Shown here one piece after another: positions 1-5,586 of a DNA stretch of 5,586 bases. Position numbers and translations under genes: made by a program. The stretch lies in NCBI GenBank assembly GCA_013329855.1, contig DUJI01000296.1, forward strand, positions 1,491-7,076, read 5' to 3'. The stretch's first letter is position 1. Each line of letters begins with the position of its first letter. This DNA comes from Thermoplasmata archaeon (GTDB lineage Archaea; Thermoplasmatota; Thermoplasmata; RBG-16-68-12). Below the pieces are notes generated by a model, which was not told the origin of the DNA, did not search any database, and saw only the letters and a list, made by a program, of their open reading frames with translations.

Positions 1-2232
1 GCCGGCCGCGAGCGTCTCGAGTGGCGGGTCCGTCTTGAGACACTCCTGGGTCGCCCGCTCGCACCGGGGCGCGAAGACGCACCCCGCCGGGATTGCCTTG
101 AGCTCGGGCAGGGAGCCCTGCATGGTGTAGTATTCGCCCTTCGGGACGAACGCGCCTCCACGCCTCACCTTGGGCAGGGACTTGATGAGCCCGTTCGTGT
201 ATGGATGCCACGGGTCGGCGAAGATCTGGGCCAGGGGTCCCTCCTCGACGAGCTTCCCCGCGTAGATGACCCCGACGCGGTCGCAGAAGCGCCGGATCAC
301 GCTGAGATCGTGGGAGATGAGGAGGATGGAGACGCCCAGCTCCTCCTTGAACTTCTTGATCAGGTCCAGGATGTTCCGCTCCGTGACCACGTCGAGCGCG
401 GTGGTCGGTTCGTCCGCGATGAGGAGCTTGGGGTTCGAAGCCATCATCATGCCGATCATGACCCGCTGCTTCATGCCGCCGGACAGTTCGAAGGGATAGA
501 GATCGACCGTCCGCTCGGGGTCGGGGACCAAGGCGCGCCGGAGGTCCCGAATCGCCAGGGTGCGGCAGATTCCTCGGGTCCGCTTGTCCGGCGGCCGGTC
601 CGGCCCGAGTTTCCGTTTCGCGTAGGTCTGGCAGAGCTCCCGGTACTTCAGGAGGTCTCCTCGCTGGGATCCCGAGAAGCCATCGGGCACGGGGTCCGCC
701 GGGGACCGGCGCTTGTCTTGGGGTGCCTCGACCACCGTTTGGCAGTGGCCGCAGACCCAGACGCCCTCCTTGACCGTCTCCCCGCAGTAGTCGCATGGCC
801 GCTCGACGAGCGTCCCTTCGACCTGCGCGGCCGCGATGCCGAGCACGAGCTCGAACTGGTGCAGGAGATAGGTCTGGCCCATTTGGTACCCGACCTTGTA
901 CGAGGGATGCAGGGAGTCCGAGACCTCCTGGAAGATCATCGCGATGTCCTTTCCCCGCACGGCGTTCATCTCGTTCTCCTTGAGCAGCAGGAGGTTCGTG
1001 TACTCCGCGTCGGCGGACCGCTCCCGCACGAAGAAGACATCCCCCGAGGAGATCCGCGTCGAGCGCGCGGGCAGCAGGCCCATGATGCCTAACGCCACCG
1101 TGGACTTCCCGCTCCCGCTCTCCCCGATGAGCCCGTAGGCCTCCCCTCGTGGGACCTCCAAGCTCACGTTCCGCACCGCGTGGACCGGCCCCTCGTACGT
1201 GCGGTACGTGATGGACAGGTCGTCCACCTTGAGAAGCGAGTTCGCAGCCGGCGGGCCGGGGGATTCCTTGTGCGGAACGGGCGGCAGACCGCGCATCGCC
1301 TGCGAGAGCCACCGCCTCGAGGTGGGGTCGAACACGTCCCGGAGCCCGTCGCCCAGGAGGTTGAACGCCAGGGAGGTGACGATCAGGAAGATGCCCGGGA
1401 AAACGGGGTACCACCAGGCGACGAACAGGTAGCTCAGGCTCTGGTTGATGATCAGGCCCCATTCCGCCGTCCCCGGGGTCGGGCCGAGGCCCAGGAAGCT
1501 CAGGGCCGCGATGGACAGCAGGACGCTTCCCAGGTCCGCGGTGGCCTGGATGATCGCGGGCGAGAGGACGTTGGAGAGGATGTGGCGGAAGAAGATGGAG
1601 GACCCACTGAGGCCGGAGCTCCGGGCCACCTCCACGAAGTCCCGGTGCTTCATCTTGCGCGTCTCGCCGTAGATCAGGCGAGCGTACCATGCCCACCACG
1701 TCGCGATCATCGCGTACACGATGTGCGTGAGCGAGGGGCCCAGGGCCGCGGCGAGCGTCAGGGCGAGCACGATGCTGGGGACCGCGAGGAAGACGTCCGT
1801 GATGCGCATGAGGACCTCGCCGAGGGCCTTCTCGAAGTCCCCCGCGATCCCGCCGATGACGATGCCGATGAGGGCCGAAGGGATCATGACCTCGAACGGC
1901 AGGACCATGTCGGTCTGGGCCGCGTAGACGGATTTGCTCCAGAGGTCCACGCCCAATTCGTCGGTCCCGAAGGGATGGGCCAGGGAGGGCGGCAGCAGCG
2001 CGATGTTCGTGTCCGTCGGCCATCGTTGCTGCAGCACGCCGTTCACGTCGACGTACCCGGGGTGCTGGAGGCTGATCACGGGGGCCAGGAGCGCGATGGC
2101 CACGAAGGCCAGGAGGAGGACCAGGCCCACCATGGAGAGCTTGCTCGTCCGGAGGGCCTTGAGGGTGAGGTTACCCTCGCGCCCCATGACCCGGAGCCGC
2201 TCCAGTGCGTTGCTCCACCCCACGGTCGCCAT
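1..2232 (-). CDS. dppC-dppD: Fused peptide ABC transporter permease-ATPase (DppC-DppD type) with zinc-ribbon insert; 3' end outside window
   Basis: This is one uninterrupted 744-codon frame from the ATG at 2232-2230 to the left edge, with no stop. Residues about 20-303 are an OppC/DppC permease: an N-terminal helix at 32-54, the hallmark HPFGTDELGVD at 86-96, further helices near 111-130, 147-185, 228-250 and 272-295, an EAA loop at 201-227, and the usual end LGDGLRDVFDP. A Pro-rich linker (304-332) leads straight into a DppD/OppD ATPase: Walker A GESGSGKS (370-377), Q-loop Q435, signature LSGGMKQ (583-589), Walker B LLIADEP (603-609, catalytic E608), H-loop H641, and the oligopeptide C-terminal region starting HPYTNGL (676-682). 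Cysteines 718, 724 and 731 match the cluster that binds [4Fe-4S] in known DppD proteins; the fourth would lie off the edge. About 90 extra residues sit between Q-loop and signature. The gene lies 1 base after dppB and is surely cotranscribed. Fused DppC-DppD proteins are known in some lineages. Substrate (peptide, nickel or oligosaccharide) cannot be fixed from sequence; peptide is favoured by context. Confidence 0.93.
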   Translation of the reverse strand, partial: MATVGWSNALERLRVMGREGNLTLKALRTSKLSMVGLVLLLAFVAIALLAPVISLQHPGYVDVNGVLQQRWPTDTNIALLPPSLAHPFGTDELGVDLWSKSVYAAQTDMVLPFEVMIPSALIGIVIGGIAGDFEKALGEVLMRITDVFLAVPSIVLALTLAAALGPSLTHIVYAMIATWWAWYARLIYGETRKMKHRDFVEVARSSGLSGSSIFFRHILSNVLSPAIIQATADLGSVLLSIAALSFLGLGPTPGTAEWGLIINQSLSYLFVAWWYPVFPGIFLIVTSLAFNLLGDGLRDVFDPTSRRWLSQAMRGLPPVPHKESPGPPAANSLLKVDDLSITYRTYEGPVHAVRNVSLEVPRGEAYGLIGESGSGKSTVALGIMGLLPARSTRISSGDVFFVRERSADAEYTNLLLLKENEMNAVRGKDIAMIFQEVSDSLHPSYKVGYQMGQTYLLHQFELVLGIAAAQVEGTLVERPCDYCGETVKEGVWVCGHCQTVVEAPQDKRRSPADPVPDGFSGSQRGDLLKYRELCQTYAKRKLGPDRPPDKRTRGICRTLAIRDLRRALVPDPERTVDLYPFELSGGMKQRVMIGMMMASNPKLLIADEPTTALDVVTERNILDLIKKFKEELGVSILLISHDLSVIRRFCDRVGVIYAGKLVEEGPLAQIFADPWHPYTNGLIKSLPKVRRGGAFVPKGEYYTMQGSLPELKAIPAGCVFAPRCERATQECLKTDPPLETLAAG
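556..855 (-). other. Zinc-ribbon-like insertion in the ATPase helical subdomain
   Basis: Residues about 460-559 of the fused protein have no counterpart in ordinary DppD/OppD ATPases, where the Q-loop glutamine and LSGG are about 58 residues apart; here the distance is 148. The insert holds C480, C483, C494 and C497, spaced CxxC-x10-CxxC (bases 742-795), the pattern of a small treble-clef or rubredoxin-like zinc ribbon. It continues with a charged, Pro-rich stretch and two more cysteines, C534 and C556. The flanks resume the family sequence: a VGYQM segment before the insert and a VPDPERTVDLYP segment before the signature. Zinc binding is inferred from cysteine spacing only. The location matters because this subdomain normally touches the permease coupling helices. 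Confidence 0.75.
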
Positions 2233-2233
2233 C

Positions 2234-3262
2234 TCAGCCGGCACCCTCCTCGGCGAACCGAATCCGCGGCTCGATCCACGCGTAGGCCGCGTCCACGACG
2301 ATGCTCCCGAGGACGTAGGCGAGGGAGATGATGAACGTGTACGCGACGACGACGTTGTAGTCGGAGCCGATGATCGCCTGGTAGACCCAATAGGAGAACC
2401 CGGCCATGCCGAAGATCTCCTCGATGAAGACCGTGCCTCCGAGCAAGGCCCCGAAGCTCAGGCCCACGATCGTCAGAGTCGGCCCCATCGCTGCGCGGAA
2501 GGCGTAGCGCCGCACGATGATCTTCTCGGGGACGCCCTTCGCCCGGAGCGCCTTCACGAAGGGGGACGAGAGGATCTCGAGCATGCTCGACCGGGTCATG
2601 CGGAGGACGAGGGCGAAGCCCGTGAAGCCCAAGGCGAACACGGGGAGGAGTAGGTGCACGCAGGCCGACACGAAGTCGGTCAGGTTGCCCGGGAAGAGGG
2701 AATCGATCGGGTAGAAGCCGGTGACGCGGGGCGGGGCCGTGAGGCTCGGATCGAGCAGCCCGGTCAGCGGGAGCACGTGCAGGTTCACCGCGAACACGAG
2801 CTGGAGGATGACGGCGAGGAGGAACGAGGGGAAGGACAGCCCGATGTAGGCGATCGTCCGCGAGGCGACGTCCCCGAGCTTGTTCATCCGCGTCGCGGAG
2901 AGCATCCCGAGGAGAATGCCCACGGGCGTGGACCAGGCGATCGCGAGGACGACCAGGCCCAGGGTGACCGGAATGAAGAGCTCGATGCCCGTGTTCACGC
3001 TCATGCGAACGGAGAGGGAGTAGCCCAGGTCCCCCTGGAACAGACTCGTGAGGTAGTACCAGAACTGCACGGGAATCGGGTCGTTCAGGTGGAGACGTTC
3101 CCGGATGGCCTCGAGGGTGGCCGGGGAGGCCTTGATGCCCGCGTAGAGCTTCACCGGGTCCGACGGCGCCACGTGGGTCACGAAGAAGATGAGGACGATG
3201 ACCCCGAGGAGGACGGGGATCGCCGCCAGGAGGCGCCGCAGGATGAATTCCCACATCTTCAT
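2234..3262 (-). CDS. dppB: Peptide ABC transporter permease, DppB/OppB type
   Basis: This 342-residue integral membrane protein is one of the two permease subunits of a Dpp/Opp-family importer. Helix 1 (about 7-30) follows the family start FILRRLLAAIPVLLGV and leads into HVAPSDPV (30-37), the usual HxAPGDP-type motif. An extracytoplasmic segment with QGDLGYSL (76-83) follows. Further helices lie near 95-120, 133-160, 201-222, 258-280 and 303-327. The cytoplasmic EAA loop, which docks on the ATPase, is recognisable at 223-262 (TRSSMLEI, then RAKGVPEKIIVRR), followed by the conserved GGTVFIEEIFG-type segment (275-285). Length matches the family. A GGGGTGA ribosome site 6 bases upstream supports the ATG at 3262; codon 3 is also ATG but badly spaced. 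It is the first gene of the minus-strand operon; no binding-protein gene precedes it. Family assignment is firm, but the transported substrate is inferred. Nickel and archaeal oligosaccharide importers share this fold. Confidence 0.95.
   Translation of the reverse strand: MKMWEFILRRLLAAIPVLLGVIVLIFFVTHVAPSDPVKLYAGIKASPATLEAIRERLHLNDPIPVQFWYYLTSLFQGDLGYSLSVRMSVNTGIELFIPVTLGLVVLAIAWSTPVGILLGMLSATRMNKLGDVASRTIAYIGLSFPSFLLAVILQLVFAVNLHVLPLTGLLDPSLTAPPRVTGFYPIDSLFPGNLTDFVSACVHLLLPVFALGFTGFALVLRMTRSSMLEILSSPFVKALRAKGVPEKIIVRRYAFRAAMGPTLTIVGLSFGALLGGTVFIEEIFGMAGFSYWVYQAIIGSDYNVVVAYTFIISLAYVLGSIVVDAAYAWIEPRIRFAEEGAG
2242..2250 (-). promoter_or_regulatory. Ribosome binding site of the permease-ATPase fusion gene
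   Basis: On the minus strand AGGAGGGTG lies 9 bases before the ATG at 2232, inside the last codons of dppB. It is close to the full anti-16S consensus GGAGGTGA and supports this ATG over the internal ATG at codon 16. The dppB stop TGA (2236-2234) and this ATG are separated by one base, so translational coupling is likely. Confidence 0.75.
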
Positions 3263-3268
3263 CTCGGT

Positions 3269-3275
3269 TCACCCC
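3269..3275 (-). promoter_or_regulatory. Ribosome binding site of dppB
   Basis: The minus strand reads GGGGTGA, ending 6 bases before the ATG at 3262. The GGTGA core matches the 16S 3' end. It decides the start at 3262 rather than the second ATG at codon 3. Confidence 0.65.
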
Positions 3276-3511
3276 GAGCGGCCGCGCCGCCTCCCCATCC
3301 TTGACCGAGTAGCGCCGCGGCTCCTCCGCCCTTTTCCGCGGGGAGCGGCCTCCGGGTACATAATCCTCTGGTACGTAGCGCGATTTTGGGATTTCTGCGC
3401 GGTCGTTTCCGGAGAGAAACTGTACCGGTGATTCGGTGCCAAGGTTGTCCTGTGCAGCGGTCTCGGAAGCCGTAAGTAGCTGCACGCGTTGCGCGGCACG
3501 TTCCACGGTTC

Positions 3512-3517
3512 GGAGGG
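3512..3517 (+). promoter_or_regulatory. Ribosome binding site of the aminopeptidase gene
   Basis: GGAGGG lies 6 bases before the GTG at 3523 in the aminopeptidase frame. There is no in-frame ATG between the upstream stop (TAG at 3376) and the conserved N-terminal domain, so this site is the main reason for choosing the GTG start. Confidence 0.6.
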
Positions 3518-3522
3518 CGTCC

Positions 3523-5586
3523 GTGTCGGAAGGGGCTGACGGCTGCGGTGGCGGACATGCGGGATCCGCTGTCGATCGCGCGTTCGCTCCGCCCGACGCG
3601 CCGCTGCAGTACGCACGCGAGCGGACGTTCGAGGAGATCCATCTCCGGCTTGAGCTCGCAATCGACCAGGAAGCGCGGACGGTCTCCGGGACCGCAACGC
3701 ACCGCCTCGTGCCGATCAACGACGGCCTGCGCGAGGTGGTCCTCGACCAGCAGGGCCTCCATGTCCGCGGGGTGCGCGACGGCTCGGGTCGCGCGCTCGA
3801 ATGGGACGCCCACGGCGACACGCTCCGTGTGCGCCTCGCGAAACGGTACAAGTCGGGCGAGGAGTTCGAGCTTCGCATCCGCTATTCCTGCATGCCGCGC
3901 AAGGGCCTCTACTTCACGGCCCCCGATGCCGCGTATCCGGAGAAACCCAGAACGGTGTGGACCCAGGGGGAGGAGATGGACAACCGCTCCTGGTTCCCCG
4001 CGTACGACTTTCCCAACCAGAAGTTCACGACAGAGATCATGGTCACCGTGGACGAACGCTGCAAGGCCGTCGCGAATGGCCGCCTCGTCTCCGTGAAGCA
4101 CGATCCCAAGAAGGCGACGCGGACCTTTCACTGGCTCCAGGACAAGCCCCATCCGAGCTACCTCGTGGCCCTCGTGGTCGGCGAGTGGGACGTGAAGGAG
4201 TGGAACGCGGACGGGATCCCGGTGCAGGCGTACGTCCCCAAGGGCCGCGGCAAGGACATCGAGCTCTGCTTCTCGCGCGTCCCGGAGATGGTGAAGTTCT
4301 ACGGGCGCGTCACGGGACTGAAGTTTCCCTGGGACAAGTACGCGCAGGCGGCCGTACCCGAATTCATCTTCGGCGCGATGGAGAACACGACGCTCACCAT
4401 CCTGAACGAGAACTACCTCACGGATGAACGCGCCTATCCCGACTACAGCGCGGACTCCCATCTGGCCCACGAGCTCGTCCACCACTGGTTCGGCGACTGG
4501 ATCACGTGCAAGAGCTTCGGGCACACCTGGCTCAAGGAGGGCTTTGCGAACTACTTCGAGTGCCTGTGGTGGGAGGAGCACCTCGGGAAGGACGAGTTCC
4601 TCGTCTACCTCGAGGAGATGCGGCAGCACTACTTCGAAGAGGCCGACCACGAGTATGTGCGCCCGATCGTCACCCACCGCTTCGTCGACGCGAAGGAGAT
4701 GTTCGATGCGCACACGTACGACAAGGGGGCCGCGGTGCTCCACATGCTGCGCTCCCTCCTCGGGGATGCGGGATGGTGGAAGGGCATCCGGGCCTACGTG
4801 GTGGCGCACGCCGCGGCGGCGGTCGAGACGGACGACTTCCGCGTCTCCATGGAGCAGGCCACCGGGAAGTCGCTCGCGGGTTTCTTCGACCAGTGGTTAT
4901 TCCGACCGGGTCACCCCGAGTTCGAGGTCTCCTGGTCCTGGGACTCCCGGACTCGCGAGGCCGAGGTCCGCGTGCGGCAGAGGCAGGAGACCGAGGACGG
5001 CGTCCCCGTGTTCCGCATCCCCGCGACCCTGGAGTTCGCCTCGGACGACCGAACGTGGCGGGAGACCGTCCACGTGGAGAAGGCGGACCACACGTTCCGA
5101 TTCCCCTGCCGAGAACGCCCGCGGGCCATTCTCTTCGATCCCGACGGCGTGCTGCTCAAGCGCCTCGTCTTTCGCCGGGGCGCGGAGGAACTCCGATGGG
5201 TCCTCGCCCACTCGGAGAGCCTGTGGCCGCGAATGGAGGCCTGTGCGGGGCTCGCCAAGACGGGGGAGCCGGCCGGGGTGGTCCCCGCGCTGGAGGCGGC
5301 TCTCCGCCAGGATCCGCGGTGGCCCGTTCGGCGCTCCGCGGCCATCGCGCTCGGCGGCGTCGGGACCGTCGCGGCTCGGGACGCCCTCCTCCGTTCCGTA
5401 TCGGATGCGGACAGCCGCGTTCGCGTCGGCATCTACGAGGCCCTCGGTCGGTTCCGGGAGGATGCCGTGGCGTTCGAGGCGCTGGCGAAAGCGTACGAGC
5501 GGGATGGCAAGCACTACCCCAGGGCTGCCGCGGCGGTCTCCCTCGGATCGACCGGGCATCCGAAAGCCTTCGAGACGATCGTCGCG
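3523..5586 (+). CDS. M1-family zinc aminopeptidase with HEAT-like C-terminal repeats; 3' end outside window
   Basis: This gluzincin aminopeptidase removes N-terminal residues from peptides; 688 codons are visible. The N-terminal beta domain begins near residue 27 (YARERTFEEIHL) and contains the conserved QGEEMDNRSWFPAYD segment. The catalytic domain has the substrate-anchoring GAMEN (284-288), the zinc motif HELVH (316-320) with E317 as general base, the third zinc ligand E339 after 18 residues (WLKEGFANYFE), and the transition-state Tyr Y399 in HTYDKGAAVLHMLR. QWLFRPGHPE (457-466) closes that domain. A beta-rich domain (about 467-550) and helical HEAT-like repeats (about 554 onward, for example PRWPVRRSAAIALGGVG) follow and run off the edge. 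No signal peptide or membrane helix is seen, so the enzyme should be cytoplasmic. The GTG start is set by GGAGGG 6 bases upstream; the first 26 residues are Gly/Cys-rich and poorly conserved in appearance. Divergence from a peptide importer suggests digestion of imported peptides. The family call is certain, but substrate preference is unknown. Confidence 0.95.
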   Translation, partial: MSEGADGCGGGHAGSAVDRAFAPPDAPLQYARERTFEEIHLRLELAIDQEARTVSGTATHRLVPINDGLREVVLDQQGLHVRGVRDGSGRALEWDAHGDTLRVRLAKRYKSGEEFELRIRYSCMPRKGLYFTAPDAAYPEKPRTVWTQGEEMDNRSWFPAYDFPNQKFTTEIMVTVDERCKAVANGRLVSVKHDPKKATRTFHWLQDKPHPSYLVALVVGEWDVKEWNADGIPVQAYVPKGRGKDIELCFSRVPEMVKFYGRVTGLKFPWDKYAQAAVPEFIFGAMENTTLTILNENYLTDERAYPDYSADSHLAHELVHHWFGDWITCKSFGHTWLKEGFANYFECLWWEEHLGKDEFLVYLEEMRQHYFEEADHEYVRPIVTHRFVDAKEMFDAHTYDKGAAVLHMLRSLLGDAGWWKGIRAYVVAHAAAAVETDDFRVSMEQATGKSLAGFFDQWLFRPGHPEFEVSWSWDSRTREAEVRVRQRQETEDGVPVFRIPATLEFASDDRTWRETVHVEKADHTFRFPCRERPRAILFDPDGVLLKRLVFRRGAEELRWVLAHSESLWPRMEACAGLAKTGEPAGVVPALEAALRQDPRWPVRRSAAIALGGVGTVAARDALLRSVSDADSRVRVGIYEALGRFREDAVAFEALAKAYERDGKHYPRAAAAVSLGSTGHPKAFETIVA

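Larger units (their letters stand above)
3263..3522. promoter_or_regulatory. Divergent intergenic promoter region between dppB and the aminopeptidase gene
   Basis: These 260 bases separate the two divergent starts and so must hold the promoters of both units unless transcription enters from outside. Most of it is GC-rich, but 3355-3425 is clearly richer in A+T. Candidate TATA-like elements are TTATGTA on the minus strand (3357-3363), about 95 bases before dppB, its plus-strand counterpart TACATAA (3357-3363), and GTAAGTAG (3472-3479), about 45 bases before the aminopeptidase start. None is a strong match to the archaeal TTTATAWA box, and no bacterial -35/-10 pair stands out. No tRNA, riboswitch or terminator was recognised. 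That the region is intergenic is well supported; the individual elements are weak. Confidence 0.4.

Noticed and set aside
205..1092. 295-codon open frame on the plus strand opposite the ATPase
   Set aside because: Antisense to Walker A, Q-loop, signature and Walker B coding; no motif of its own.
1273..1330. Possible separate start of a DppD gene (in-frame ATG at 1296)
   Set aside because: No well-placed ribosome site precedes it, no stop lies between permease and ATPase, and the linker codons keep the same bias, so one fused gene is the simpler reading.
1180..2331. 383-codon open frame on the plus strand opposite the permease
   Set aside because: Its product is extremely charged (Asp/Arg/Gln/His repeats), which is the expected antisense image of a GC-rich membrane protein gene.
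3263..3522. tRNA, riboswitch, CRISPR or terminator in the intergenic region
   Set aside because: No cloverleaf, repeat-spacer pattern, or hairpin followed by a T-run was seen on either strand.
2076..3878. 600-codon open frame on the minus strand over dppB and the intergenic region
   Set aside because: It is out of frame with dppB, which has clear family motifs, and its product is an Arg/Pro-rich low-complexity shadow.
3801..4427. 208-codon plus-strand frame within the aminopeptidase gene
   Set aside because: It overlaps the N-terminal and catalytic domain of the M1 enzyme in another frame and shows no family features.
3259..4809. 516-codon open frame on the minus strand opposite the aminopeptidase
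   Set aside because: It lies antisense to an unmistakable M1 enzyme, has a His/Val/Arg-rich composition with no recognisable motif, and is explained by the high GC content keeping shadow frames open.

Overview
The window is about two-thirds G+C. It carries three protein-coding genes around one divergent intergenic region, and the genes at both ends run off the window. The best guess for the source is a GC-rich archaeon, possibly of the Thermoplasmata type. This rests on Shine-Dalgarno sites reading GGGGTGA and GGAGGGTG, an M1 aminopeptidase of the archaeal/thermophile style with a HEAT-like tail, and a simple promoter region without obvious bacterial -35/-10 boxes. This is inference: no rRNA or other taxonomic marker is present, and a GC-rich bacterium cannot be excluded.

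Left part (minus strand, read from 3262 down to 1): a peptide-type ABC importer operon. The first gene is a DppB/OppB permease (3262-2234). After a 1-base gap comes a 744-codon open frame (2232 to the left edge) that joins a complete DppC/OppC-type permease to a DppD/OppD-type ATPase in one polypeptide. The ATPase has all its nucleotide-binding motifs but carries about 90 extra residues between the Q-loop and the LSGGM signature, including a CxxC-x10-CxxC zinc-ribbon-like motif. No substrate-binding protein and no second ATPase (DppF) lie within the window. A DppF gene would be expected just beyond the left edge.

Middle (3263-3522): a 260-base intergenic region with a small AT-richer pocket near 3355-3425, which probably holds the promoters for both divergent transcription units. 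No RNA gene was recognised in it.

Right part (plus strand, 3523 to the right edge): a cytoplasmic M1-family zinc aminopeptidase with GAMEN, HELVH-x18-E and the catalytic Tyr all intact. It is followed by a beta-rich domain and HEAT-like helical repeats that continue past the window.

Together the genes suggest a peptide-scavenging locus: the transporter imports short peptides and the divergent aminopeptidase trims them to amino acids in the cytoplasm. The most unusual element is the permease-ATPase fusion with the cysteine-ribbon insertion in the helical subdomain of the ATPase.
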